Shown here piece by piece: positions 18,603 to 27,963 of a stretch of DNA of 64,000 nt. The stretch's first letter is position 1. Every line of letters starts with the position of its first letter. The translations under genes and the position numbers were made by a program. The notes below the pieces were generated by a model. The model searched no databases and was not told the origin of the DNA. It saw only the letters and a program-made list of their open reading frames with translations. Source of the stretch: Pseudomonadota bacterium (GTDB lineage: Bacteria; Desulfobacterota; Binatia; Binatales; Binataceae); assembly GCA_021323675.1 (NCBI GenBank), contig JAJPKP010000034.1:94885-158884 (forward strand), read 5' to 3'.

Positions 18603-20072
18603 ATGTTTCTGAAGCTTGACGGAAAAGGAGCGTTGTTCGAGCAGATCTATCGCGCCGTGCGCGCTGGAATTCTCGATGGCCGGCTTGCGCCGGGCTCGCG
18701 CGCGCCGGCCACGCGCGAACTCGCGCGGGAGCTTCACGTGTCGCGCAACGTCGCGATGATGGCGTATCAGCAGCTCATCGCCGAGGGCTACCTGGCCTCG
18801 CGCCGGGGCGCGGGAACGTTTGTCGCGCACGAATTGCCGGAGCGCCTGACCACCGTCGGGCGCCGGCGCGCGGCTCGATCCCGCGACGCCCTGCCTTCAC
18901 CGCGGCTGTCCGCATACGCGCGGCGGACTCGCGAGGAGGCGGCGGTGGCTCCGCTCAGATGGGAGCCGCGGCGCGCGGCGCTGCCCTACGATTTTCGCTA
19001 CGGACGCCCCGCCTTCGCCGATTTTCCCCACGACACCTGGTGCCGCATCCTGGCGCGCCGCGCGCGGCGCGCTACCATCCGCGATCTCGACTACCTTCCC
19101 GCCGAGGGGCTTCCCGCCCTGCGCGAGACTATCGCCGGCTACGCCGCCCGCGCCCGGGGAATCGAATGCTCGCCGGATCAGGTGATGGTGCTCTCGGGCT
19201 CGCAGCAGGCGTTCGACCTCGCGGCGCGCGTGCTGATCGATCCCGGCGATACCGTGATTTTCGAAGAGCCTCACTACCGCGCCGGACGCATCGCGATGAA
19301 GGCCGCCGGCGCGCGCATCGAAACGGTCGCCGTCGATGACCACGGGTTGCCGGTGGATCAGCTTGCGCACCGCTCCGCTTGCCGCATGGCAGTCGTCACT
19401 CCCTCTCATCAGTTTCCAACCGGCGCGGTAATGCCGCTCGCGAGGCGGCTCGAACTTATCCGATGGGCCAATCGCGCGGGCGCGTGCGTGTTCGAGGATG
19501 ACTACGACAGCGAATATCGCTACGAAGGGCGTCCGATCGAGGCGATGCGCGCGCTCGACGAATTCGGATGCGTGCTCTACGCGGCGACCTTTTCAAAGCT
19601 GATGTTTCCGGCGCTTCGGCTTGGCTACATGATCCTGCCCGACTCGATGGTCGATTCGTTCCGATCGGCAAAGGCGCTGGCGGATACGGGATGTCCGGCG
19701 CTGCCGCAGCTCGCGCTGGTGGACTTTATTCGCGAGGGCCACTTCGAGCGCCATCTCCATCGCCTCCGCGTGCGCAACGCGTCGCGGCGGGCGGCGATGC
19801 TCGAGGCGATCGATCGCTATCTCGGCAATCGCGCGCGAGTCACCGGCATCAATGCCGGCATCCATGCGCTGATCTGGCTGCCGGAGTTTCCGTTTCGCGA
19901 GACTCGCGAGATCAGGGCGCGCGCGGAGCGGCTCGGCGTCGGAGTCTATTCGGTGGGACCGTTCTACCTGAAGCCGCCGCCGCATGCGGGCCTGATTCTC
20001 GGCTACTCGTCGCTGCCTGAAAAGCAAATCGCCGAAGGCATCCGCAGACTCGCGGCCGCATTGAACTCCTGA
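18603..20072 (+). CDS. MocR/PdxR-type GntR regulator with aminotransferase domain
   Basis: The 489-residue protein fuses an N-terminal GntR winged helix (about 1-75, with LFEQIYRAVRAGILDGRLAPG, then RELARELHVSRNVAMMAYQQL) to a fold-type I aminotransferase domain (about 115-485). PLP-binding features are SGSQQAFDLAARVL, CVFEDDYDSEYRYEG and the Schiff-base lysine K332 in ATFSKLMFPALRLGY. MocR regulators sense PLP or amino acids and often control pyridoxal or amino-acid genes. The divergent thioesterase/DUF1272 pair is the nearest candidate target. Confidence 0.9.
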   Translation: MFLKLDGKGALFEQIYRAVRAGILDGRLAPGSRAPATRELARELHVSRNVAMMAYQQLIAEGYLASRRGAGTFVAHELPERLTTVGRRRAARSRDALPSPRLSAYARRTREEAAVAPLRWEPRRAALPYDFRYGRPAFADFPHDTWCRILARRARRATIRDLDYLPAEGLPALRETIAGYAARARGIECSPDQVMVLSGSQQAFDLAARVLIDPGDTVIFEEPHYRAGRIAMKAAGARIETVAVDDHGLPVDQLAHRSACRMAVVTPSHQFPTGAVMPLARRLELIRWANRAGACVFEDDYDSEYRYEGRPIEAMRALDEFGCVLYAATFSKLMFPALRLGYMILPDSMVDSFRSAKALADTGCPALPQLALVDFIREGHFERHLHRLRVRNASRRAAMLEAIDRYLGNRARVTGINAGIHALIWLPEFPFRETREIRARAERLGVGVYSVGPFYLKPPPHAGLILGYSSLPEKQIAEGIRRLAAALNS

Positions 20073-20115
20073 GCCCGGCGAAACGCCGCGATCTTCGCGC
20101 TTACCAGGCGGCCCG

Positions 20116-20691
20116 CTACTTGCCCCTGATCGCCTTGCGCACCGGATGGTCGGGCGCAAGGGTGCACAGGCCGTCGCTTTCGATCTTGAGAGCGCAATTG
20201 AAGCGCGCGCGGAAATTCTCGAGCGCAATCGCCGCCGTCAACTCGACGATTTGTTCGTCGCTGAAAAGCGCGCGCACTTCCTCGAACACCCGATCGGAAA
20301 CATCCGCGGGCGTCCGCGTCATCCCCTCCGCGTAACCTAGCGCGGCTTTCTCGCGCCGATCGAACAGCGGACTCGTTTCGAACGACGACAGCGCCTCCAG
20401 TTGCTCGTCGGTGATGCCCGCGTCTCTGCCCACGGCAGAGTTGATATCCACTCAGAACGGACATCCGATCATCTGCGCCGCGCGCACCGACACCATAGTC
20501 TTGAGCCGCCCTTCGACGACGGTCGATGCGCCGATCGCATTGCCGAGCCTTCCGGCCGCCAGCATGATCTCGGGCCGATGCGCCATCACCAGGCTCGGCG
20601 TAATCACGCGCCCGAAGAGCTCCACGTATTTCTGAAACGCCGGCTTCACGCTGTCCGGCGCTTTGTCGGGATCGATTCCTTGAATTCGCAT
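20116..20691 (-). CDS. Predicted selenocysteine-containing carboxymuconolactone decarboxylase/AhpD-like protein
   Basis: Two same-frame halves are joined by one TGA at 20452-20454 into a 191-residue protein. The first 79 residues end VSVRAAQMIGCPF; after the TGA the frame continues VDINSAVGRDAGITDEQLEAL. In AhpD-like proteins this place reads GCPFCxDxxSA, with the redox-active CxxC. Here it is C77-P-F-U80. A hairpin with a G-first loop follows 18 nt after the TGA. Length and both halves are complete for the family, and a good ribosome site (GAAGCGGAGCG) precedes the ATG. The likely role is a peroxidase or disulfide reductase. A mutated Cys codon is the alternative, but the surrounding frame shows no decay. 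Confidence 0.8.
20424..20440 (-). promoter_or_regulatory. Candidate bacterial SECIS hairpin of the AhpD-like gene
   Basis: On the minus strand, CTCTGCC (20434-20440) pairs perfectly with GGCAGAG (20424-20430) around the loop GTG (20431-20433). The loop starts 18 nt after the TGA and begins with G, which fits the general bacterial SECIS description. A weaker lower stem, GTG-AT with ATCAC (20447-20451 with 20411-20415), may extend it. Confidence 0.6.
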
Positions 20692-20800
20692 CGCTCCGCT
20701 TCTTCCGTGGTTTAACTCACCTCATACCCCGATTCCGCGCGCGAGCCGACCCGCCCAGAGGCCACTTGCGCCTTCACGCGTGGAGCCAGTTTGCGAAAGG

Positions 20801-23800
20801 TCACCAGGTGTCGATGCAGGGGCGCTTTTTTCCGGTGCGCGGCGGAGGCGGCGGAGACGACCTCAGCGCGGCCATGATCCATTTGCGCGATTCGAGCGGA
20901 TCGATGACGTCATCGATCTCGAAGGTCGATGCGGTGTTGACCGCCTTGCCGTGCTTGTACATCCGATCGACCATCTCGTCGAACAGCGCCTTGCGCTTTT
21001 CGGGATCGTCGATCGCGGCGAGCTCCTTGCGATAGCCGAGCTTGACCGCGCCCTCCAGACCCATCCCGCCGAATTCTCCCGTCGGCCACGCCACCGTGAA
21101 CATCGGCGCCTTGAAGCTGCCGCCCGCCATCGCCTGCGCGCCGAGCCCATAGCCCTTGCGCAGTACGATAGTGAAGAACGGAACGGTGATGCTCGCACCA
21201 ACCACGAACATCCTTGCCGCGTGGCGCACGAGCCCGGTCTTTTCGATCTCGGGTCCGACCATGATGCCGGGGGTGTCGCACAGGAAGAGGATCGGGATGT
21301 CGAAAGCGTCGCACAGTTGCATGAAGCGCGCGGCCTTGTCGGCGCCGTTGCTGTCGATCGCTCCCGCCAGATGCACGGGATTGTTGGCGATCACTCCCAG
21401 CGGCCGCCCTTCGATCCGGATAAACGCCGTGATCATCCCTAGTCCGAAATGGCGGCGAATTTCGAGCACCGAACCGGTATCCGCCAGCGTTTCGATCACT
21501 TTGCGCACGTCGTAGATGCGCAGCCGGTTTTCCGGGATGATGCCGCGCAAGAGCCGCTGGTCCGCGCAGTCCCAGCTCTCGATCGATCCCTGGAAATAAG
21601 AGAGATATTTGCGCGCGACCTCGACCCCCTCGCGCTCGTCTTCCACCGGGATGTCGACAACGCCGTTGGGCACCTGGACCTCGACGGGGCCGACTTCCTC
21701 GGGGCGGAAGATGCCGAGGCCGCCGCCCTCGATCATCGCGGGCCCGCCCATCCCGATATTGGAATTGCGCGTCGCGATCACCACATCGCAGCATCCAAGC
21801 AGCGCCGCGTTGCCCGCGAAGCATCGTCCCGAATTGACTCCCACCAGCGGAACCAGGCCGCTCAGCTTGCCCCAATAATTGAACGCCATGCAGTCCAGCC
21901 CGGCGACGCCGACGCCGTCGGTATCGCCCGGGCGGCCGCCGCCGCCCTCGGTGAAGAACACGACCGGCAACCGCGACTTGAGCGCGATCTCGAACATCCT
22001 GTCCTTCTTGCGATGGTTCTGCTGGCCCTGGGTTCCCGCCAGCACCGTGTAGTCGTAGGACATCACGATGCACTGGGCGCGCGCATCATCGAACAGATCG
22101 CCGTTGACCCGGCAGATGCCGGCGATCATCCCGTCGGCGGGAGTGTTTTTGACGAGGTCCTCGATGGTGCGTCGGCGGCGCTGCGCCGCGATCACGATCG
22201 GACCGTATTCCACAAACGTTCCGGGATCGCACAGATGATTGACATTCTCGCGGGCGGTCCGCTGCCCGGTCTTGCGCCGGCGCGCAACCGCGTCCGGCCG
22301 CGACGGATCGAGGCCGATCAGGTGGCGTTCCTGCACCTCAGCCAGGTCCGGACGCACATGGTCGAGGTCGATCTCCTTATGCTCGGCGACTGTCTCCGCC
22401 TGAACTTCCGCCTCCTCGATAAAGGCAAGCGGATGTCCCTCGAAAACCGCATCGCCCGCCGCCACCAGAATTTGGCGCACGGTGCCGCCGACCGCGGCAT
22501 GAATCACATGCTCCATCTTCATCGCTTCCATCACGAAGAGCTGACGCCCCTTGTGGACGACGTCGCCTTCGTTCACGTCGATGGAAACGATCGTTCCCTG
22601 CATCGGCGCTTCGACCGCGACCATCCCCTCGGGCACCGCGATATCGACGGCGTGGGACGCCGCGATTGCCGGCGCCTCCTGCACCGCTACCGAACTGTCG
22701 CCGGATTTGCCGTGCACCAGCACCGCCAGCGGATCGCGCGTGTCGATCCGCGCGCCGGCGAGCCTGGGCGCTACCGCGCGCTCGAAGAAGAGCCGGCGAT
22801 GCGCCGAGGCGGACGCCGCGGTGAGGGTTTCGATGTGATCCTCGACGAACCGGGTGTAGAGGCGATTGGCCGCGAACTCCGGATGATTCAACAGGCTTTG
22901 CAAAAAGGCGAGATTGGTCGAAACGCCTTCAATCCTGAATTCGCAGAGCGCGCGGTACGCGCGGCGCACCGCGTCCGCAAAGTCTCGCGACGGAGAATGC
23001 GCAATCAGCTTGGCGAGCAGCGAATCGAAACCCGGATTGGTCGTGTAGCCCGCGTAGGCAAACGTATCGACTCGCAGTCCCGGACCCGACGGCGGCTCGA
23101 AAACCGCGACCGTTCCGCCCGACGGCTTCGCCGTCCCGTCCGCCCGCATCGATTCCATGTTGATTCGCGCCTGAATCGCGAACCCGCGCGGGCGGGGAAT
23201 ATCCTTCTGATCGAGGCCGAGCGCCGCAAGCGTTTTTCCCGCGGCGAGCTGGAGCTGCGCCTGCACCAGATCGACGCCGGTAACCTCCTCGGTCACCGTA
23301 TGCTCGACCTGCAGGCGCGCGTTCGCCTCGATAAATGCGAACGAGTCGCCACCGTTCGCATCGACAAGAAATTCGAACGTGCCCAGATTGTTGTAGTGCG
23401 TTTCAGCGGCAAGCTTCACGGCGGCCGCGATTATCCGGTCGCGCAGATCGGGAGAAAGTCCAGGGCTCGGCGCAATCTCGATCAGCTTCTGGTTCTGCCG
23501 CTGAATCGTGCATTCGCGTTCCCACAGATGGCTCACGTGTCCGGCATTGTCGCCGAGAATCTGCACCTCGATATGCCGCGCGCGCGGCATCAACTGCTCG
23601 ACGTAAACGTCGCCGATGCCGAAGGCGGCGCGCGCCTCCGACTGGCAGCGTTTGTAAGCTTCCTCGATATCCTCGGCGCGATGGACGGCGCGGATTCCTC
23701 TGCCACCGCCGCCGCCGACCGCCTTGATCATGATCGCCGCATCCGGTCCCAGCGATGCGAAAAACTCGCGCACCTCTTCGAGGCTGGTCGCGCTGTCGGT

Positions 23801-24199
23801 GCCGCGCAGCACGGGGATGCCCGCGCGCTCGGCCGCGATTCGCGCGCGAACCTTGTCGCCGAAAAGATCCAGCACCTCCGGATGCGGGCCGACAAAGACG
23901 ATTCCCGCCTGATCGCATCGCCGCGCGAACGCGGCGTTCTCGCTCAGAAATCCGTAGCCCGGATGGATGGCGTCGCAGCCTTCTTCCTGGGCAGCCGCAA
24001 CGAGTTGCTCGATATCAAGGTAGGCGGATGCGCCCCTTCCCTTGAGCCCGCGCGCGGCGTCGGCCTTTCGCGTATGCAGCGAAGGAGCATCGTCTTCTGA
24101 AAACACCGCAACCGTCGCGACGCCCAGTTCCGCGGCGGCGCGAATTATGCGGATCGCAATTTCGCCTCGATTGGCAACCAGCAGCTTCTTGGGAAGCAT
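20801..24199 (-). CDS. Single-chain acyl-CoA carboxylase (BC-BCCP-CT)
   Basis: This 1132-residue protein carries all parts of a biotin-dependent acyl-CoA carboxylase. Residues 1-450 are biotin carboxylase (KKLLVANRGEIAIRIIRA; KAVGGGGGRGIR; FIEANARLQVEHTVTEEVTG). Residues about 525-600 are the biotin carrier with VMEAMKMEH (biotinylated K561). Residues about 650-1110 are the carboxyltransferase with FFTEGGGGRPGDTDG and GGSFKAPMFTVAWPTGEFGGMGLEGAV. Most bacteria split these into subunits; single-chain forms belong to the long-chain acyl-CoA carboxylase type. The C-terminus is a Pro/Lys tail. The acyl-CoA substrate is not determined. Confidence 0.9.
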   Translation of the reverse strand: MLPKKLLVANRGEIAIRIIRAAAELGVATVAVFSEDDAPSLHTRKADAARGLKGRGASAYLDIEQLVAAAQEEGCDAIHPGYGFLSENAAFARRCDQAGIVFVGPHPEVLDLFGDKVRARIAAERAGIPVLRGTDSATSLEEVREFFASLGPDAAIMIKAVGGGGGRGIRAVHRAEDIEEAYKRCQSEARAAFGIGDVYVEQLMPRARHIEVQILGDNAGHVSHLWERECTIQRQNQKLIEIAPSPGLSPDLRDRIIAAAVKLAAETHYNNLGTFEFLVDANGGDSFAFIEANARLQVEHTVTEEVTGVDLVQAQLQLAAGKTLAALGLDQKDIPRPRGFAIQARINMESMRADGTAKPSGGTVAVFEPPSGPGLRVDTFAYAGYTTNPGFDSLLAKLIAHSPSRDFADAVRRAYRALCEFRIEGVSTNLAFLQSLLNHPEFAANRLYTRFVEDHIETLTAASASAHRRLFFERAVAPRLAGARIDTRDPLAVLVHGKSGDSSVAVQEAPAIAASHAVDIAVPEGMVAVEAPMQGTIVSIDVNEGDVVHKGRQLFVMEAMKMEHVIHAAVGGTVRQILVAAGDAVFEGHPLAFIEEAEVQAETVAEHKEIDLDHVRPDLAEVQERHLIGLDPSRPDAVARRRKTGQRTARENVNHLCDPGTFVEYGPIVIAAQRRRRTIEDLVKNTPADGMIAGICRVNGDLFDDARAQCIVMSYDYTVLAGTQGQQNHRKKDRMFEIALKSRLPVVFFTEGGGGRPGDTDGVGVAGLDCMAFNYWGKLSGLVPLVGVNSGRCFAGNAALLGCCDVVIATRNSNIGMGGPAMIEGGGLGIFRPEEVGPVEVQVPNGVVDIPVEDEREGVEVARKYLSYFQGSIESWDCADQRLLRGIIPENRLRIYDVRKVIETLADTGSVLEIRRHFGLGMITAFIRIEGRPLGVIANNPVHLAGAIDSNGADKAARFMQLCDAFDIPILFLCDTPGIMVGPEIEKTGLVRHAARMFVVGASITVPFFTIVLRKGYGLGAQAMAGGSFKAPMFTVAWPTGEFGGMGLEGAVKLGYRKELAAIDDPEKRKALFDEMVDRMYKHGKAVNTASTFEIDDVIDPLESRKWIMAALRSSPPPPPRTGKKRPCIDTW

Positions 24200-24317
24200 G
24201 AATCTTCGTTTACTCTCCCGTCATTCCCGATACATCGAGCCGCGAATCTTTTCGCCCGATCATTCAGATAAAAGCAAACTCCCGCGCAGTAGTGAAAGCG
24301 TGCCACAATGCGGCCCT

Positions 24318-26267
24318 ATGCCCCGACAGGCCCGCAAACGCCCGGTCCCCAAGCCTCCGTCGTCACCGCTTGCGGCGGAGGCAAACCGCCCGATCGCGAT
24401 TGCCGCAATCGCGGCGCTCACGGTGATTCAGCTTGGAGGCCTCACCCAGTATTTCCCGCTGCGCGCCTGGATCAGCCCGCATCCATTCTATACCGGCAGC
24501 TACGCGCTTCACTTCGCGCGCAGCCTGCTCAGTTCCACGGCGATGGCGCGCCATTTCCGGCTATGGAGCTACAGCCCTTCGCTGATGGCGGGTTATCCGG
24601 CGGGAACGCGGACCGAACCGATGGGCGATGCGGTCGCGCTGTGGTTGTGGCTCTTGAACGGCTTCGCTTCGCCCGGATCGCTCGGGCGCGCCGCCGTGCT
24701 CTACAAGCTGTTCGTGATCGGCCTGATCGCCTCCGCTCCGCTCTCGATGGGCTTGTCGGCGTATTGGCTCGGATTCGATTGGCCGGTGACGGCTCTCTGC
24801 GCCGCGCTCGGCGTGTTCGGAACGTTCAACTATCCGGGGCTTCTGATGATTCGAGCCGGGATGTTCGCGTTCTTCGGATGCTCGTTTCTGGCGGTGGCGT
24901 GGAGCGCGCTGCTTTACGATTCGATCGACAATGCGGGCGCGCCGCGGCTTGCGCTGATCGCGCTTTTCGGCGCGTGGCTGACCTATCTGCATCCGCTCGC
25001 CAGCATCCTGCTCGTGCCCGCCGCGCTGGGAAGCCTGGCCGAATCCCCAAGTCCGAGGCGGTTTATCGCCCTGGGCGCCGCGTTTCTCGCGGCGTTCATC
25101 CTGTCGATCGGATGGCTCGGGCCGATTCTGATGACCCGCGATATCGGGGTGCATTTCGCGCACTGGTGGAAAACTTCAGGCAGCATCGGCGGCGGGCTTC
25201 GGACATTGTTTCGCCAGCGCCTGCCTTTTGCCCCGATCTTGTTGATCGCGCTGGCGGCATACGGCTTATCGCGCGCGCCGCTTCGCAAACGATTCGTGAC
25301 CTCATGGGCAGGCGCGATCTGCGAATTCGGCCTGCTTGCCTACTTCGGATCGAGCCTGAAGCTCTTCGACAATCTCGAGCCGGGACGGTTCGAGGCTACT
25401 TTCTACTTCTTTGCCGCCCCGTTTGCTGCGCTGGGCGCATTCGAGAGCTGGAATCGGATCAGCGAAATCCGAACTCCGTTCGGGCATCTTGCCCGAACCC
25501 TCACCGTAATCGCCGCCGCCTACTTCGCGCTGGTCTCGGCCGCATCGGTGCTGGTCGAAACCACCTATCACGGACCTGTCGCGACCGAGCTTCCGCAGCA
25601 GGCGCAGGAGATCGAGGGATGGATGAACGTGGCGCGTGATTCGCGAATAATCATCGAGTCAGGGTGGATCGTCGATCGGAACGGCGCTTCATGGCCGCCC
25701 TATTTCGGCAGCGACATCGGGCTGCTGTGGGCGCTGGAAAGCGGCCGCGAAGTCATCGGCGCATCGCCGAGCGAAGGCTTTAGCTCGTTCAGCTTCGTCG
25801 ATCTCGGCAACGGCATCGCATTCGGACGCCGCCTGAGCGACTGGTCTCCCGCGGAGTTTCGCAGGCAACTCGACATCTACAACGTCGGCGCCCTCATTCT
25901 GTGGTCGGAGGAGGCCCGGGACTACGTCAAGCAGGTTGACGGCGTGGTGCTGCTCCAGGAGAGCGATCCCTACGCGCTTTACGGCGTCGCCGGCGACCAT
26001 TCGTTCCTGATGGCGGGGCGGGCCGCTTCGGTAACCGCCGCCCAGGACTGCATCCGGATCGAAGGTGCGGACCCGGGCCGCCTGATCTTGAAGTATCACT
26101 ACTTCAAAACTCTTCGCTCCGACCCTCCAATTTGGTTCGGACCAATTGCAGTCGGCAACGGCGACCCCAACCCGTTCATCCAGATACAGAACCCCGCCCG
26201 CGGCGACATCCGAATCTACAACGCCGGCTTCACCGGCCGGGGCAGCGCATCGAGAGCATGCGATTGA
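24318..26267 (+). CDS. Multi-spanning membrane protein, possibly glycosyltransferase-like
   Basis: The 649-residue protein starts at MPRQARKRPVPKPP. It has about ten or more hydrophobic spans between residues 25 and 420, then a soluble C-terminal domain of about 220 residues (EIEGWMNVARDSRIIIESGW; GALILWSEEARDYV). The plan resembles GT-C fold or YfhO-like membrane proteins, but I see no certain catalytic signature. The periplasmic loop after the first span (YFPLRAWISPHPFYTGSYAL) lacks a clear DxD. I call it unknown. Confidence 0.75.
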   Translation: MPRQARKRPVPKPPSSPLAAEANRPIAIAAIAALTVIQLGGLTQYFPLRAWISPHPFYTGSYALHFARSLLSSTAMARHFRLWSYSPSLMAGYPAGTRTEPMGDAVALWLWLLNGFASPGSLGRAAVLYKLFVIGLIASAPLSMGLSAYWLGFDWPVTALCAALGVFGTFNYPGLLMIRAGMFAFFGCSFLAVAWSALLYDSIDNAGAPRLALIALFGAWLTYLHPLASILLVPAALGSLAESPSPRRFIALGAAFLAAFILSIGWLGPILMTRDIGVHFAHWWKTSGSIGGGLRTLFRQRLPFAPILLIALAAYGLSRAPLRKRFVTSWAGAICEFGLLAYFGSSLKLFDNLEPGRFEATFYFFAAPFAALGAFESWNRISEIRTPFGHLARTLTVIAAAYFALVSAASVLVETTYHGPVATELPQQAQEIEGWMNVARDSRIIIESGWIVDRNGASWPPYFGSDIGLLWALESGREVIGASPSEGFSSFSFVDLGNGIAFGRRLSDWSPAEFRRQLDIYNVGALILWSEEARDYVKQVDGVVLLQESDPYALYGVAGDHSFLMAGRAASVTAAQDCIRIEGADPGRLILKYHYFKTLRSDPPIWFGPIAVGNGDPNPFIQIQNPARGDIRIYNAGFTGRGSASRACD

Positions 26268-26273
26268 AGCTCT

Positions 26274-26912
26274 TTATGCTCGTGCCTGGCGCCGTCGCCT
26301 GGTGACCCTCGCGGGGTGCGACCTCCCGATGGCGGTGCTCGTGCTCGCCGTGAGCGCCTTGAGCTCGTCGAGCGACTCGCGAAGGTGATGCGAGAGAGAT
26401 CGCGGCTTGTTGTCGCCGATCCATCGCTCGTACGCGACCTTCAGGATCGCAATCCCTGCTTCCGCCGCCAGGCTCGCGGCCGGCTCGGGGATCCCGCGCC
26501 GGCGGAGCGCGTCCGCAATCGCCGTGGCGAGCGACCTGAGCTTGATCAGCTCCCGCTCTCGAAGCTCGGCGTTGTCGGCAATGAGCGCCTGGCGCGTCCT
26601 CGCGTACTCGCGCCCGCGCTGCAGTACGGATGCGGTGGCTTCCAGTCCGGCGGCGACCGCGTCGAGCGGAGCCGCCGGCTCGGGGGCGCCGGCGATAGCA
26701 TCAACGATTGTCTTTTGCAGAGCGCCTGAGCCCCAGAACAGGACTTCGCGCTTGTCGGGGAAGTAGCGAAAGAAGGTCCGCTCGGTGAGCCCCGCCCGCG
26801 CGGCTATCTCCTCGACCGTCGTTCGCGCGTAGCCGCGCTCCCGAAAAAGTTCGAGGGCGGCTTGTTCGAGCCGTCCCCGGGCGTTGGGTTTCCATCGGGC
26901 CATCCTCCCCAT
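26274..26912 (-). CDS. TetR-family transcriptional regulator
   Basis: The 212-residue protein has an N-terminal TetR helix-turn-helix (about 12-60): EQAALELFRERGYARTTVEE, then AGLTERTFFRYFPDKREVLF. The C-terminal ligand domain is helical and ends in a basic tail. The start is uncertain: ATG at 26912 or 26903. It is divergent from an epimerase gene, with a perfect inverted repeat between them, so it very probably represses that gene and itself. Confidence 0.9.
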   Translation of the reverse strand: MGRMARWKPNARGRLEQAALELFRERGYARTTVEEIAARAGLTERTFFRYFPDKREVLFWGSGALQKTIVDAIAGAPEPAAPLDAVAAGLEATASVLQRGREYARTRQALIADNAELRERELIKLRSLATAIADALRRRGIPEPAASLAAEAGIAILKVAYERWIGDNKPRSLSHHLRESLDELKALTASTSTAIGRSHPARVTRRRRQARA

Positions 26913-26930
26913 GTTAGCGATTGCAGCGAC

Positions 26931-26957
26931 TGACATCACGTGGTAGAAGTGATGTCA
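26931..26957. promoter_or_regulatory. Inverted-repeat operator between tetR and the epimerase gene
   Basis: TGACATCAC (26931-26939) and GTGATGTCA (26949-26957) are perfect 9-bp inverted arms around a 9-bp spacer. A further half-site TGACATCG follows at 26963-26970, just before the epimerase ATG at 26986. The position between divergent genes is classic for a TetR autoregulator. Confidence 0.75.
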
Positions 26958-26985
26958 TAATCTGACATCGTCAGTCGAGGTTGCC

Positions 26986-27882
26986 ATGCGCGTTTTCGTT
27001 ACCGGCGCGTCCGGATTCATCGGCTCCGCCGTCGTCCCCGAGCTCCTCGCGGCGGGACATAGCGTGATCGGGCTTGCCCGTTCGGATGCGGCCGCCAGGT
27101 CGATCGCTGCCCTCGGTGCCGAAGCGCACCGCGGCGCCCTCGAGGACCTGGAAAGCCTGCGAAGCGGGGCCGCGAAGTCGGACGCCGTGATTCACCTCGC
27201 CTTCAATCACGATTTCTCGAAATACGCGGATAACTGCGAGGCCGATCGTCGCGCGATCGAGGCGATGGGCGCCACGCTCGCCGGTTCCGATCGCCCGCTG
27301 ATCGTAACCGCGGGAACCGCGATGCTCACGCCGGGGCGCCACGGCACCGAAGATGACGCGCCGATCCCGAGTTCCGCCGGGGTTCCGCGCAGCGCGTCGG
27401 AGGAAGCCGCCGCTTCCGTCGCGGCGCGCGGCGTGCGCGTGTCCATCGTGCGGCTTCCGCCGTCGGTGCACGATCGCGAAAGGCTTGGCCTCGTTTCGCG
27501 GTTGATCGCGCTCGCTCGTGAAAAGGGCGTGTCGGCGTTCGTCGGTGATGGGATGAATCGATGGCCCGCGGTCCACCGACTCGACGCCGCCCATCTCTAT
27601 GTGCTCGCGCTGGAAAAAAGCGCCAACCTGGCCCGCTATCACGCCGTCGCCGAAGAAGGCGTGCGTCTCAGAGAAATAGCCGAAGCGATCGGGCGGCGAT
27701 TCAATGTCCCGGTAGTATCAAAATCCTCGGCCGAGGCGCTCGATCACTTCGGATGGCTCGGACCGTTCATGGGAATCGACTTGCCGGTCTCAAGCACGCA
27801 GACCCAGGATCGCCTCGGCTGGCGCCCGGTTCACCCTGACTTGATTTCCGATCTCGAACGGGCACGCGATCTCGAAATTTAG
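26986..27882 (+). CDS. NAD-dependent epimerase/dehydratase (extended SDR)
   Basis: The 298-residue protein opens with MRVFVTGASGFIGSAVVPEL, the extended-SDR NAD(P)-binding motif, followed by SDAVIHLAF. The usual YxxxK catalytic motif is replaced by a region around SASEEAAASVAARGV, as in atypical SDRs. The C-terminal half has RWPAVHRLDAAHLYVLALE, as in nucleoside-diphosphate-sugar epimerase-like detoxification proteins. It is regulated by the divergent TetR, so it probably acts on a xenobiotic or stress metabolite. Confidence 0.9.
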   Translation: MRVFVTGASGFIGSAVVPELLAAGHSVIGLARSDAAARSIAALGAEAHRGALEDLESLRSGAAKSDAVIHLAFNHDFSKYADNCEADRRAIEAMGATLAGSDRPLIVTAGTAMLTPGRHGTEDDAPIPSSAGVPRSASEEAAASVAARGVRVSIVRLPPSVHDRERLGLVSRLIALAREKGVSAFVGDGMNRWPAVHRLDAAHLYVLALEKSANLARYHAVAEEGVRLREIAEAIGRRFNVPVVSKSSAEALDHFGWLGPFMGIDLPVSSTQTQDRLGWRPVHPDLISDLERARDLEI

Positions 27883-27963
27883 ATGAAGTATTAAGTCTCA
27901 AGCGCGCTTCGAGCCATTCTGAGTGCGGATGTTCCTGGATTGATTGGCGCCAGGGCAGCTTCT

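Noticed and set aside
2678..20454. Genetic code change in which TGA always encodes an amino acid
   Set aside because: TGA ends clear genes here, for example the amidase at 9117-9119 and the malic enzyme, so it is a normal stop elsewhere.
20452..20691. Two separate carboxymuconolactone-decarboxylase fragments (pseudogene)
   Set aside because: Both halves keep family residues with no frameshift; a single TGA at the CxxC position with a hairpin fits selenocysteine better.
21449..24100. 883-codon open frame opposite the acyl-CoA carboxylase
   Set aside because: The minus-strand carboxylase has all domain motifs; the plus frame is a shadow.
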